Shown here: positions 9,208 to 17,531 of the stretch, one piece after another
Numbering within the stretch: the first letter of the stretch is position 1
How the letters are laid out: every line of letters begins with the position of its first letter
Assembly: GCF_001612685.1 (NCBI RefSeq)
Contig: NZ_BDAY01000005.1
Coordinates: 124,001 to 188,000, forward strand
DNA from: Nocardia altamirensis NBRC 108246
GTDB taxonomy: Bacteria > Actinomycetota > Actinomycetes > Mycobacteriales > Mycobacteriaceae
DNA length: 64,000 nucleotides
Direction of reading: 5' to 3'
Position numbers and translations under genes: made by a program
Notes under the pieces: generated by a model
The model's input: the letters and a program-made list of their open reading frames with translations, nothing else
Told to the model about the DNA's origin: nothing
The model's database searches: none

Positions 9208-9329
9208 GGTCCAAAGATCGGGAAGTGATCTTGGGAAGTTGACGGGAGAGAAATGGTGCGTGTCGCAGGGCGTGTTGCAACCATAAGACTCCGCTCAACG
9301 CGGATCAGCAACCATTAGACTCCCGTCAA
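9208..9329. repeat. Dispersed palindromic element, copy A
   Basis: A conserved lead-in (GGTCCAAAGATC...GTGATCTTGGGAAG, 9208-9238) is followed by a 91-bp segment whose ends TTGACGGGAG (9239) and CTCCCGTCAA (ending 9329) are exact complements. Inside are two ~31-bp direct repeats starting GCAACCAT. The same element recurs twice near 31.5 kb. It has no coding capacity. Confidence 0.8.
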
Positions 9330-9478
9330 CGAAGCTCAGCAGGCGGCCAGTCGGAAATGGTTGGGCGGCGCGACTACCGGATTCGCGCCGCAAACTCGAC
9401 TGGACCGAGCCCAGCTCACCGTCGAGCGCAATCAGCACGTCCACGACTACGACCTCCGCCCGGTCCACCACACCGACC

Positions 9479-12157
9479 TCAGCCGAGGCGGCGGGGGCCG
9501 GTGTCGAAGCGGCTCGGTTCGGGGCCGATTCGACCTCGGGCGTAGAGGATTTCGGCGGAGTTGGTGGAGACCAGGACGGGGTCGAAGGAGAGTTCGCGCA
9601 TTTGTGGGAGGTCGTCGAAGAGAGCCGAGATGCGTTGGGCCAGTTCGGCAAGCGCTGCTTTGTCGACCGCGGGACTGGCCGGGGTGCCAGATAGGAGTGG
9701 GGCGGCGCGGGGCGCGTCGATGAGGGCGGTTGCTTCGTCGGCGGTGAGCGGGAGGGCGCGGTAGGCGCGGTCGCCGAGAAGTTCGATGATCAGGCCGGAG
9801 AGTCCGAACTCGATGACCGAGCCGAACGACGGGTCGTCTTGGACGCGCAGCACACAGCCGACGCCCTTGGTCGCCATCTTCTGGATGTGCAGCACCGGGT
9901 CACCGCACAGTTCGGCCAGGTCCGCATACCCCTGACGCACCGCCTCCGGACGCCACAGATCCAGTCGCACACCGGTGAGGTCCGGTCGGCGACGCCACAT
10001 TTCGCCGGTCGCCTTCGCCGCCACCGGATAGCCGAGTTCCTCGGCGGCCGCGACGGCCTCGTCGGCGTTGCGCACCTCCCGGAACTCGACCACCGAAATG
10101 CCGTAACAGTCGAGCAGGTCGACGGTTTCCAGATCGGTGAGCCTGCGGCCGCCCGCCGAACCGGCCATCCACTCCCCCACCAACCGCCGGGCGCGTTCGG
10201 TGTCGATCCCGTCCGGGCGCCGCACCGGCGATACCGGCCTGGTCCGCCACTCCGCATAGCGTCGAACCCTGGCCAGTGCCCGCGCGGCCCGCTCCGGATC
10301 GGGATACGACGGGATCGACCCGCGCACAGCGCTCGCGCCAATACCGCGAACCGCGAGCAGGTTCGGAATGCCTTGCTCGGCAATGAATGTCGTCAAGATC
10401 GGCTTGTCGACCTCGGGGACAGCAGCGGCGGCGGACCGGATGGCATCCGCGAAACCCGCCATCGGCAGCGGCACCGGCGGTGCGAAAACCACGATGACCG
10501 AGTCGATGTCATCCGACCGCAAGGCCGCCACGGTCGCGTCGAGGTAGTCGCCTGGCGTCGCCTGCGGCCCCAGGTTCACCGGGTCGCCGACCGCCAGCCC
10601 CTCCGCTCGCGCCGCGTCGACGGCCAGCCAGTTCAGCGCCGCACTGTTGCCGACCACGGACAGCCGGGAACCGCCTGGCAGCGGCTGGTAGCCGAGCAAC
10701 GCGGCGCAGTCGAACAGTTCCGAGATGGAGTCGACCTGCACGATCCCCGCCTGCGCGAACAGGTCTCGCACGATCGAGCGGTCCATGTCGTTGCTCGGGT
10801 CGGTGGCGTGCCGTCCGCTGCTCACCGCGACGATCGGCTTGGTCCTGGCCACTCGACGCGCGATCCGGGAGAACTTGCGCGGATTACCGAAGCTCTCCAG
10901 GTAGAGCAACACCACCTCGGTATCCGGGTCGGTGTCCCAGTACTGGAGTAGATCGTTGCCGGACACATCGGCACGGTCGCCCGCCGAGACGAACGTCGAC
11001 AACCCCAGATTCCGCGCGGCTGCCTCGCCGAGGATCGCCGCGCCCAACGGCCCGGACTGACAGAAGAATCCGATCCGCCCCCGGCCGGGCAGCACCGAGG
11101 CCAACGTCGCGTTGAGCGCCACCGCCGGGTCGGTGTTCGCGATGCCCAGGGCGCTCGGCCCGACCACTCGCATCCCGTGCCCTCGGGCGGCGGCAACCAA
11201 TTCCCGTTCGGCGGTCCCGCCGCCGATGCCGGTCGCGTCGAACCCAGCCGTGAGCACGACAAGTCCCTTGACGCCCTTGGCCATACAGTCGTCGAGCACC
11301 GAGGCGATCGCGCCGGGCGGCACCGCGACCACCGCGAGGTCGACCTCGTCCGGGATCTCCCGCACTGTCGCGTAGGCCCGCACCCCACGCACCGACCGCC
11401 GATTCGGGTTCACCGGGAACACCGGGCCCTGAAACACCCCGGACAGCAGGTTGTTCAGCACCGCGCCGCCCACCCGGCCCGCGCTCGGCGTCGCGCCGAT
11501 CACCGCAACGGAGCGCGGCGTGAGCAGATTGCCCACGCTGCGCGCCTCCGAGGCGCGCTCCCGCGAATCCCGCACCGACAGCAGGGCTTCGGTGGGGTCG
11601 ATGGCGAATTCCAGATGCAGCACCGACCCGTCCCTGCTGCGCTCCACCTGATAGCCGGCGTCCCGGAAGACCGTCACCATCGTGGTGTTCTCGGCCAGCA
11701 CCTCGGCGACAAAGGTATCGATCTTGTTCTCGGCGGCGGCACCGGCCAAGTGCTCCAGCAGGATCGAGCCGAGCCCGCGCCCCTGATGCTCGTCGGCCAC
11801 CACGAAGGCGACCTCCGCCGAGCGCGGCCCGACTCGGTCGAGGAGTTCGTACCGGCCCACCGCGACGATCGCGGTCCCGAGCACCAGCACCAGACCGACC
11901 CGGTCGTGATAGTCGACGTGCGTCGTCCGGTACTGGTCCTTCGGCGAGATCCGCGGGTAGGGACCGAAATAGCGCAGATACCGGGTGCGGTCGGACAGCG
12001 CGGCGTGGAACTCCTGCAACGATTCCGCGTCATCAGGCGTGATCGGTCGCAGCCGGACCACACCGCCGTCGGAGGCGAGTATGTCGGCGAACCAGTGCTG
12101 CGGCGGGGGCGGCGGCACAGCGGGGGTGTCCGGAGTGTCGACGGGGTGACTATTCAC
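9479..12157 (-). CDS. Pat-like protein lysine acetyltransferase: GNAT plus ADP-forming acyl-CoA synthetase domains
   Basis: About 892 residues. Residues ~25-175 form a GNAT domain (acetyl-CoA loop pattern EHQGRGLGSILLEHL). Residues ~190-320 are a CoA-binding Rossmann domain (SVAVIGATPSAGRVGGAV), ~325-600 succinyl-CoA-ligase-like domains (CQSGPLGAAI), and the last ~240 an ATP-grasp-type domain. This layout matches Pat/acetate-CoA-ligase-like protein acetyltransferases, which acetylate lysines such as that of acetyl-CoA synthetase. Whether the synthetase half is catalytic is not clear from sequence. GTG at 12157 has AAGAGGTG 6 nt upstream; a GTG at 12166 is the alternative. The prophage inserts immediately upstream of this ribosome site. 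Its natural partner is probably acuC, now 16 kb away. Confidence 0.85.
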   Translation of the reverse strand: MNSHPVDTPDTPAVPPPPPQHWFADILASDGGVVRLRPITPDDAESLQEFHAALSDRTRYLRYFGPYPRISPKDQYRTTHVDYHDRVGLVLVLGTAIVAVGRYELLDRVGPRSAEVAFVVADEHQGRGLGSILLEHLAGAAAENKIDTFVAEVLAENTTMVTVFRDAGYQVERSRDGSVLHLEFAIDPTEALLSVRDSRERASEARSVGNLLTPRSVAVIGATPSAGRVGGAVLNNLLSGVFQGPVFPVNPNRRSVRGVRAYATVREIPDEVDLAVVAVPPGAIASVLDDCMAKGVKGLVVLTAGFDATGIGGGTAERELVAAARGHGMRVVGPSALGIANTDPAVALNATLASVLPGRGRIGFFCQSGPLGAAILGEAAARNLGLSTFVSAGDRADVSGNDLLQYWDTDPDTEVVLLYLESFGNPRKFSRIARRVARTKPIVAVSSGRHATDPSNDMDRSIVRDLFAQAGIVQVDSISELFDCAALLGYQPLPGGSRLSVVGNSAALNWLAVDAARAEGLAVGDPVNLGPQATPGDYLDATVAALRSDDIDSVIVVFAPPVPLPMAGFADAIRSAAAAVPEVDKPILTTFIAEQGIPNLLAVRGIGASAVRGSIPSYPDPERAARALARVRRYAEWRTRPVSPVRRPDGIDTERARRLVGEWMAGSAGGRRLTDLETVDLLDCYGISVVEFREVRNADEAVAAAEELGYPVAAKATGEMWRRRPDLTGVRLDLWRPEAVRQGYADLAELCGDPVLHIQKMATKGVGCVLRVQDDPSFGSVIEFGLSGLIIELLGDRAYRALPLTADEATALIDAPRAAPLLSGTPASPAVDKAALAELAQRISALFDDLPQMRELSFDPVLVSTNSAEILYARGRIGPEPSRFDTGPRRLG

Positions 12158-12159
12158 TA

Positions 12160-12185
12160 GTATCACCTCTTGTTACATAGGCTGA
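12160..12185. other. Inferred attL
   Basis: Candidate left attachment region around CTTGT (12169-12173), between the pat-like start and the integrase gene. Large serine integrases use short cores, so the 5-bp identity is weak alone; its support is that it restores a tight acuC-pat junction. A nearby inverted repeat TAGGCTGA (12178-12185)/TCAGCCTA (12195-12202) with a 9-nt spacer may be an integrase-arm or operator site. Confidence 0.5.
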
Positions 12186-12226
12186 CATGGGGATTCAGCC
12201 TACCTATATGGAGGAGGCCCGACACG

Positions 12227-13852
12227 ATGGGCGCAACAGCGACACCGACCCGACTATCCGAAGCGATTGAGGCTATCGAGGGTGACCGGATCACCACCGA
12301 TGCCGAACTGTCGGCGTTCCTCGACCGTGCCCGCGCGATAGTCGCGGCGTACCCGATCGAACCCAGCGGCGATATCGCCTCCGCCGCAGTCATGCTCCGC
12401 ATGTCCAAAGACACCGCCCGCACCAGCGCAGGGGTCGCCCGCGACGACGCGACCAACGGCCAAGCCTGGGGTGTGAAACGCCAGCTCGTGATGGGTGTGC
12501 GCACCGCCGAAAATCTGAGGTGGGGAATCGGCGAAATATACTGTGACAATTCGATAACCGCCTCCCGTGACGCCAAGGGACGACGGAAGAAGGCGCGTCC
12601 CGAATACGATCGGCTATTGGAAGATATCGCAGCTGGGGATGTGCACGCGGTCATCATGCAGGATCAGGACCGTCTGCAACGTGACCGCGCCGATTACATT
12701 GCGTTCGAGCAACTGTGTCGGGTATCGAATTGTCGCTATCTGGTTGGCACCAGTGGTGCGCCGACCGATTTGCACGACATGGACGGCCAGATCATGGCTA
12801 CGATCAAAGCCGCATTCGCCGAGAAGGATTCACGCCTGAAAGCGAAAAAACTCCGCGAGAAGTACGAGCAGCGGGCGCGAATGGGTGAACCCAATATGGG
12901 GGGCACCCGCGCGTACGGGTGGGAGGCCGACAAGGTGACGATGATTCCTGAAGAGGCCGATTTCATTCGTAAGGGCACGCGCCGGTCCCTGGCCGGAGAG
13001 TCCTGGCGTTCTATCGCGCAATGGTTGACCGAGAGTGGGGCAACCACGGTCACCGGGGCACGGTGGCGGTCCGCGACAGTGAAACAAATTCTGACCTCGC
13101 CACGAAACGCGGGACTTTGCGCGTATCAAGGAGAAATCGTTCGCGCGGCGACATGGGACGCAATCATCACGCCCCAGGATCGGGAAAAGTTGCTTGCGAA
13201 GATTGAGGGCAACAAACACAGCAACACCCGCGCGCCGCAGCGCTATGTGCTGGCGGCTCGACTGCGGTGCGGACGATGCGAGAGTCGTTTGTACTCCAAA
13301 ATCAAATACGTCAAGGGCAAAGATAATCGCCTCAAGAGTGTGCGCCGGTATGTGTGCAAATCCGGCCCGGATTACGACGGATGCGGTCGACTGACGGTTG
13401 TTGCCGAACCGGTGGAGAACTTGTTGGCCAATGCCGTATTGGATCGGCTGGATTCGGTGGAGCTGGCCGACGCTGTCGCCGGAAAGGTCGAAGCGGATAC
13501 GAGTTTGGCGGAGTTGTCCCGGCAAGTGGATGAGGATAAGGCCGAACTCGAGCAGTTGGCGCACATGAAGAAGGCGCGCCGGATCACCATGGCGGAGTGG
13601 CTTATTCTGCGCGATGGGATCGAGTCGCGGCTGGACGGCAACCGACGCAAAATAGCGCAGGCCACGGAGACGAGCGAGATTGCCGAGCTCATCGGCCGTG
13701 GTGAGGCCCTGCGCAAGGAGTGGCCTGACCTGAGCATCGACCGGCGGCAGTCGATCATCAAGGCAGTGCTTGAGCATGCGGTGATCCTGCCCGGCAAGTC
13801 GGGTGCGCGCTCACTCGACGTCGATCGCGTCGACCCGGCCTGGCGATACTAA
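12227..13852 (+). CDS. Large serine recombinase (phage integrase)
   Basis: 541 residues. After an unusual ~50-residue N-terminal extension comes the resolvase-type catalytic domain: the nucleophile is probably the Ser in LRMSKDT (about residue 61), followed by the helix with QLVMGVRTAE, the RPEYDRLLEDI motif and the active-site helix QDQDRLQRDRAD. The recombinase domain (GTRAYGWEAD onward) precedes a zinc ribbon with Cys near RLRCGRCESRLY and YVCKSGPDYDGCG. A coiled-coil stretch lies near residues 415-470. ATG at 12227 is preceded by GGAGGAGG; the 19 codons upstream read through the attachment region and are not included. It would integrate the element between acuC and the pat-like gene. Confidence 0.9.
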   Translation: MGATATPTRLSEAIEAIEGDRITTDAELSAFLDRARAIVAAYPIEPSGDIASAAVMLRMSKDTARTSAGVARDDATNGQAWGVKRQLVMGVRTAENLRWGIGEIYCDNSITASRDAKGRRKKARPEYDRLLEDIAAGDVHAVIMQDQDRLQRDRADYIAFEQLCRVSNCRYLVGTSGAPTDLHDMDGQIMATIKAAFAEKDSRLKAKKLREKYEQRARMGEPNMGGTRAYGWEADKVTMIPEEADFIRKGTRRSLAGESWRSIAQWLTESGATTVTGARWRSATVKQILTSPRNAGLCAYQGEIVRAATWDAIITPQDREKLLAKIEGNKHSNTRAPQRYVLAARLRCGRCESRLYSKIKYVKGKDNRLKSVRRYVCKSGPDYDGCGRLTVVAEPVENLLANAVLDRLDSVELADAVAGKVEADTSLAELSRQVDEDKAELEQLAHMKKARRITMAEWLILRDGIESRLDGNRRKIAQATETSEIAELIGRGEALRKEWPDLSIDRRQSIIKAVLEHAVILPGKSGARSLDVDRVDPAWRY

Positions 13853-13867
13853 CGCACCACCTCAAGA

Positions 13868-13896
13868 GGGCCGACCCGAAGCTTTCGGGTCGGCCC
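13868..13896 (+). terminator. Intrinsic terminator after integrase
   Basis: Perfect 13-bp stem, GGGCCGACCCGAA (13868-13880) with TTCGGGTCGGCCC (13884-13896), 3-nt loop, followed by CTTCTCGTTT. It lies 16 bp past the integrase stop. Confidence 0.8.
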
Positions 13897-13944
13897 CTTC
13901 TCGTTTCCAGCTAGCAGACTTCACTCTCAGAGGTCCATACCGAG

Positions 13945-13980
13945 TTGCAACAGGTCCGAACGGACCTTACAGTGCTCCGT
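13945..13980 (+). promoter_or_regulatory. Leaderless promoter with embedded operator for the small XRE gene
   Basis: TTGCAA (13945-13950), 17-nt spacer, TACAGT (13968-13973), then 7 nt to the A of the ATG at 13981, so the transcript would begin at the start codon. The spacer contains GGTCCG-AA-CGGACC (13953-13966), a palindrome with perfect 6-bp arms and a good candidate operator for the adjacent regulator. Confidence 0.55.
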
Positions 13981-14199
13981 ATGGAGCAGATAGATCGGTT
14001 GGTTTCCGAGCGGGTGCGGCGCGCCATGTCCGAGGCGGGATTGTGTCCCGAGGACCTGGCCGCGCGTTCCGGGCTTGCGGCGGCTGACCTGCGCGGCCTG
14101 CTTGCCGCGCACGGCTCGTTCACGGTCCACGACCTCGGCCGGATCGCTGCGGTAGTGGATTGCCATCTCGTCGACCTCTTTCCTGTGGAGTCGAAATGA
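13981..14199 (+). CDS. Small XRE-type DNA-binding protein
   Basis: 72 residues. Residues ~18-60 fit an XRE helix-turn-helix: CPEDLAARSGLAAADLRGLL gives the turn and recognition helix, followed by FTVHDLGRIAAVVDCHLVDL, the usual fourth and fifth helices. No other domain. No ribosome site is seen upstream, in line with the leaderless promoter. Probably an early control protein of the prophage (Cro- or excision-control-like). Its stop overlaps the next start as ATGA. Confidence 0.65.
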   Translation: MEQIDRLVSERVRRAMSEAGLCPEDLAARSGLAAADLRGLLAAHGSFTVHDLGRIAAVVDCHLVDLFPVESK

Positions 14200-14372
14200 G
14201 CGGGCTGCCCCCTCTTCCGTGCGACGAGGACGTTTACCGAGCGTGGTTGGCCAAAAGCTGTGCCCGCCACGGGGTTCCGCTCGTCGTGCGCGATCCAGAG
14301 ACTATCGCCAAGGTGGCCGCGTTACTCGGCGCGCCTGCGCCTCGGCGTCGCTCACGCGCAGCGAAGCCATGA
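14196..14372 (+). CDS. Hypothetical prophage protein (58 aa)
   Basis: Starts inside the previous stop (ATGA at 14196-14199) and ends overlapping the next start in the same way, which supports translation as part of a three-gene cluster. The sequence has a possible helical stretch (DEDVYRAWLAKSCARHGV) and a basic C-terminus (PAPRRRSRAAKP). No family recognised. Confidence 0.5.
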   Translation: MSGLPPLPCDEDVYRAWLAKSCARHGVPLVVRDPETIAKVAALLGAPAPRRRSRAAKP

Positions 14373-14584
14373 CACCCCGGCGGGTTACCCGTACCGCTCC
14401 GCTCCCACGTTGTCCTGTGTGCCTGCGTCCGTATCACCCGGACACGCGTGTTCCGCGACTGCCCACGGGCGCGGTATGGCGCTGCGTGGACTGCCGCAAC
14501 GATCCCGACTTCTCGCCGCTACCGGCCGACGCCGGTAGCGGATGGGCACCCACCACCCGATGGGGTGATGCCGCAGCAGGCTGA
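14369..14584 (+). CDS. Small zinc-ribbon-like prophage protein
   Basis: 71 residues starting in an ATGA overlap with the preceding gene. It has CPVC near residue 15 and CVDC near residue 39, a four-Cys arrangement expected of a small zinc ribbon. The remainder is Pro/Gly-rich. Probably an accessory nucleic-acid-binding protein; no firm function. Confidence 0.5.
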   Translation: MTPRRVTRTAPLPRCPVCLRPYHPDTRVPRLPTGAVWRCVDCRNDPDFSPLPADAGSGWAPTTRWGDAAAG

Positions 14585-14725
14585 CCCCCGTTCGACGGCG
14601 CTATTAGGCGGGTCCGCCGTAAACCGACCGCCCCCGGTGTGTGCTCACTCGACTAATTCCGTGCGAACCGGCGTACGGCTCACCCCCTTGGATTGATCCC
14701 CCAGTGAGGGGTGGGACATAACGAA

Positions 14726-14827
14726 AAGCCTTGCGTCCCAATGGACGCGGGGCTATCGGCGCTGGGGTAGCAGGCGGTGAGCGGAAAAACTGGGAGGCAA
14801 GCGCTGGGAGGCTACCCGGCAAGGCTT
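14726..14827 (+). ncRNA. Candidate structured RNA upstream of HNH module
   Basis: Within a 285-bp gene-free gap (14585-14869). A closing stem AAGCCTTGC (14726-14734)/GCAAGGCTT (14819-14827) encloses a small hairpin GCGTCC (14733-14738)/GGACGC (14743-14748) and a stem GGGTAGC (14765-14771)/GCTACCC (14811-14817), like a multi-branched RNA. The two outer stems share 2 nt, so they would be 7+6 or 9+4 bp. A promoter-like TTGATC-16 nt-GACATA (14693-14720) would start a transcript near 14727, where the fold begins. No known RNA family was recognised; rests on hand-found pairing only. Confidence 0.35.
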
Positions 14828-14869
14828 GATCTCTAACCATCACCTGAATGTCTATGCACCACAACGGAA

Positions 14870-15085
14870 ATGAGCCAAAACATGAGCACTGACCATCTAC
14901 TGAATCCACCTCCTGACCTGACGCCAGCACCGAACATGGCCCGCCCCGATCTACTGGCCCCGGCTGATCGGATCGTGGAACGGGGCCGGATCGTTGTAGT
15001 CCCGTCCCGTCCCGGCCCGCCGTCTGCTCACCTGGGCCCGCCGCCGGTTGCCCTGGACCCACCCGTCCCGGCGGTGAGTTCGTGA
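14870..15085 (+). CDS. Hypothetical Pro-rich prophage protein (71 aa)
   Basis: Proline makes up much of this protein (NPPPDLTPAPNMARPD, then several PPP/PP runs to the end). No domain is recognisable. Support for it being a gene is positional: its TGA overlaps the GTG start of the HNH gene (GTGA at 15082-15085), an arrangement used repeatedly in this element. An ATG four codons downstream (14882) is an equally good start. Confidence 0.4.
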   Translation: MSQNMSTDHLLNPPPDLTPAPNMARPDLLAPADRIVERGRIVVVPSRPGPPSAHLGPPPVALDPPVPAVSS

Positions 15086-15345
15086 GTTGGTCGGGCCGCC
15101 GGGCGCAGGCATTGCGGTTGTTGTGCCTGGCTACCTACGGCAGCACCTGTCATCTGTGCGGGCGGCGCGGCGCGACCACCGCCGACCACGTCATCCCCCG
15201 CAGCAAGGGGGGCACGGATGCGCTGGAGAACTTGCGCCCGGCGCACAAGTCCTGCAACAGCTCACGTGGGGACATGTGGTTGCACGAGTGGTACGCCACC
15301 CGCCGGTACCAGGCCACTACATCGGCCCCATCTCGAGAGTGGTAG
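15082..15345 (+). CDS. HNH endonuclease
   Basis: 87 residues, nearly all HNH fold: CHLCGRRGATTADHVIPRSK supplies the zinc-binding Cys pair and the catalytic DH, and NLRPAHKSCNSSRG the Asn and second Cys/His group. Small HNH proteins next to terminase genes are common in siphoviruses and assist terminase cleavage in HK97-like phages. It lacks RuvC or other domains, so it is not an IscB-type nuclease. GTG start overlaps the previous stop. Confidence 0.85.
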   Translation: MSWSGRRAQALRLLCLATYGSTCHLCGRRGATTADHVIPRSKGGTDALENLRPAHKSCNSSRGDMWLHEWYATRRYQATTSAPSREW

Positions 15346-15352
15346 TGCGGCA

Positions 15353-15760
15353 ATGGAACTCGATACCGAAACCTACTGCCGTGGCTGTGGCGCACCACTG
15401 GCATGGCGGTTGACCCGCACCAGTGCGCGACTGCTGCCCCTGGACGTGTGGCCGTGCGAGCAAGGCCGCGTGCGGGTGTATGACGACAACTCCGCAACCG
15501 TGCTGTCAGGTGGCGAACTGCTGCTCACTCGCGCCCAGGGTGTAGCCCTCTACGCCCACCACGTCGCCGGGCAAGGATGTCCGGACGTGTGGCCCGCCGA
15601 CGCGGGCCGCGTCGCAGCGGCACGGCTGACCAGATCTTTTGACGCGCGTTCACGTGGACGCCCCGCGCCGGGTTGTCTTTTTTCCCAAGGACGCCTACCC
15701 CATGGGGGTAGGAACACCTACCCCGGAGGGGTAGCAGAACCGACAGTGAAGGAACCATGA
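15353..15760 (+). CDS. Hypothetical prophage protein with Cys pair
   Basis: 135 residues. An N-terminal CRGCGAPLAWRLT motif looks like half of a zinc ribbon, followed by a mixed region (VRVYDDNSATVLSGGELLLT). The C-terminal ~35 residues are low-complexity and read across two consecutive DNA hairpins (see next feature), so the true end of the folded protein may be earlier. No family recognised. Sits between HNH and terminase small subunit. Confidence 0.5.
   Translation: MELDTETYCRGCGAPLAWRLTRTSARLLPLDVWPCEQGRVRVYDDNSATVLSGGELLLTRAQGVALYAHHVAGQGCPDVWPADAGRVAAARLTRSFDARSRGRPAPGCLFSQGRLPHGGRNTYPGGVAEPTVKEP
15694..15734. other. Two consecutive GC-rich hairpins before terminase
   Basis: CCTACCCC (15694-15701)/GGGGTAGG (15705-15712) with a 3-nt loop, then CTACCCC (15718-15724)/GGGGTAG (15728-15734) with a 3-nt loop. 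They share the same stem sequence and lie 30 bp upstream of the terminase small-subunit start; could terminate or attenuate transcription, or serve as a packaging-protein site. Confidence 0.5.
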
Positions 15761-15763
15761 CCA

Positions 15764-16174
15764 ATGCCACGACGACACTCGAAATCACCTGAGCAAGGCC
15801 AAGATTCGATGTTCACCGAGTTGCCCGCCACCGATGTGGTGGTGCGGACCGAACCGGGGCGGCACGCCAAGGCCGTTCAGGTGGCGATCGATGCAGCGCG
15901 CCGCGATCAGGCGCTGTGTGATGCCGACGAAGCGGCGCTGACGCTGATCCGGTCCGGCGCTTGGGCGCTGGACTCGTTCGAATCCCAGAACAAACCCTAC
16001 GGCCCCAGCAAACTTCTCGGCCCGGTGCTGGACGCGCTCAAGGAGTTGCGGATGACTCCGGCGACGCGGGCCGCCGCCCAAACAGACACGCTCGAGGAGT
16101 TGCTGCGTGACCTCGCCACCCCCGCTACCGCCGACACCACCGCCCCGGTACGCGACACCCCGCGACCCGAGTAG
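15764..16174 (+). CDS. Terminase small subunit
   Basis: 136 residues, placed directly before and overlapping the large terminase gene by 68 bp. The central part (KAVQVAIDAARRDQALCDAD, then LLGPVLDALKELRMTPATRA) is the alpha-helical pattern seen in actinophage small terminases. An ATG at 15764 with GAAGGA 9 nt upstream is used; an earlier ATG at 15757 would be stopped after 11 codons. Recognises phage DNA for packaging. Confidence 0.65.
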   Translation: MPRRHSKSPEQGQDSMFTELPATDVVVRTEPGRHAKAVQVAIDAARRDQALCDADEAALTLIRSGAWALDSFESQNKPYGPSKLLGPVLDALKELRMTPATRAAAQTDTLEELLRDLATPATADTTAPVRDTPRPE

Positions 16175-17531
16175 GGCGACGTTCGGCCCTGCTGTCGCGA
16201 AAGTCAGTGCGGCACTGGGGCAACCACTCATGCCGTGGCAACGCCAAGTCGCCGATGTCGCTTTGGAGGTGGACGAGCGAGGGCGTTTCGTGCATTCGCT
16301 GGTCGTTATCTCGGTGCCGCGCCAGTCCGGAAAGACCACGCTCGTGTTGTCGAATGCGGTGCACCGCTGCCTGTTTCGGCCGAATCAGCGTGCCTGGCAT
16401 ACCGCCCAGACCGGGCAGGACGCACGCGATCAATGGCGGGAGATGGCGGGCCGGTTGTTGCGTTCACCGCTCGAACCGCTGGTCACGGTCAAATGGGGTG
16501 CCGGAGATAGCCGGATGATCTTCGCTACTGGGTCGGAGTTGCGTCCACACCCTCCGACTATCGACGCGTTGCACGGAAAACAGTCCGACCTGAACAACAT
16601 TGACGAATCGTGGACCTTCGATGACGCCCAGGGCGCGGCGCTCATGCAAGCGATCGTGCCGACACAGGCCACCCGCCCCGGTGCTCAGACGATCGTCTTG
16701 TCGACCATGGGAACTGCGAATTCCACTTGGTTCCACGCGCTTTCGGACCGTGGCCGCGACCGCGATCCCGGCATGGCGTATTTCGAGTGGTCGATACCCG
16801 AGGACGCCGACCCGCTAGACCTCGACGTGGTGGCAGGCTGTCATCCCGCCTACGGGCACACCATCGATATGGATGCTCTGCGGCGGGCGCGAGATCAGTT
16901 GGGCGACAAGCCCGGTGAGTTCGCGCGCGCCTACGGCAACCGGCGCACCGGTGCCGGGGAACGGTTGTTTCCGCGCTGGGAGGAAGCCCAGACCAGGGAG
17001 CCGTTCCCGGCCGATGTGCGCCCGGCGTTCGGGGCAGCGGTGGCGATCGATCGCAGCGAAACCGCCATCGTGGCCGCCGCGCACGTCGACGGGCTACCGG
17101 TGGTGGAGTTGATCGAATGCCGCCCCGGAACCGCGTGGGCGGCACCCCGGTTGCGTCAGCTGGCCGCTACCCACCTCCACCACGGGCTAGCGGTGGACCG
17201 GGCCGGACCTTCGGTCACCCTGGCCGATGAGCTGGCGCGTCTGGGGGTGGAGTTGATGCCGATCGTTACCCGTGACATCACCGCCGCCGCCGGGAACCTC
17301 CTGGACCGGTTAAACCCGCGCGACGGCGGGCCGATCCGGCTGCGGTTCCGTGCCGATCCGGCGTTCTCGGCCGCCGCCGAGATTGCCGCGTTGCGCCCGG
17401 TCGGCGACGCGGTCGCGCTCTCGCGCCGTGCGCCGGGATCGATCGCCAGCCTGGAGGCTGCCGCGTTGGCGGTGTACGCCTTGGAGCATCAACCGCCCCC
17501 GGCGGCTGTTCCGGTGAGCGTGTTCGGATGA
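16107..17531 (+). CDS. Terminase large subunit
   Basis: 474 residues. ATPase domain: Walker A PRQSGKT at 71-77, Walker B ending NNIDES at 163-168, and a coupling-type stretch TIVLSTMGTANSTWF soon after. Nuclease domain: acidic AVAIDRSETA near 313-322 and a conserved Asp in GLAVDRAGPS near 360. This is the HK97-like headful or cos packaging motor. Starts with GTG inside the small-subunit gene. Confidence 0.9.
   Translation: MTSPPPLPPTPPPRYATPRDPSRATFGPAVAKVSAALGQPLMPWQRQVADVALEVDERGRFVHSLVVISVPRQSGKTTLVLSNAVHRCLFRPNQRAWHTAQTGQDARDQWREMAGRLLRSPLEPLVTVKWGAGDSRMIFATGSELRPHPPTIDALHGKQSDLNNIDESWTFDDAQGAALMQAIVPTQATRPGAQTIVLSTMGTANSTWFHALSDRGRDRDPGMAYFEWSIPEDADPLDLDVVAGCHPAYGHTIDMDALRRARDQLGDKPGEFARAYGNRRTGAGERLFPRWEEAQTREPFPADVRPAFGAAVAIDRSETAIVAAAHVDGLPVVELIECRPGTAWAAPRLRQLAATHLHHGLAVDRAGPSVTLADELARLGVELMPIVTRDITAAAGNLLDRLNPRDGGPIRLRFRADPAFSAAAEIAALRPVGDAVALSRRAPGSIASLEAAALAVYALEHQPPPAAVPVSVFG

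Noticed and set aside
12178..12202. IdeR-type box at TAGGCT...AGCCTA by the integrase
   Set aside because: Half-sites are similar but spaced wrongly; better explained as an attachment arm or integrase operator.
14585..15345. HEARO/IscB-like RNA-guided nuclease module (structured RNA before an HNH gene)
   Set aside because: The HNH protein is only 87 residues with no RuvC domain, and its position by the terminase fits ordinary phage HNH proteins.
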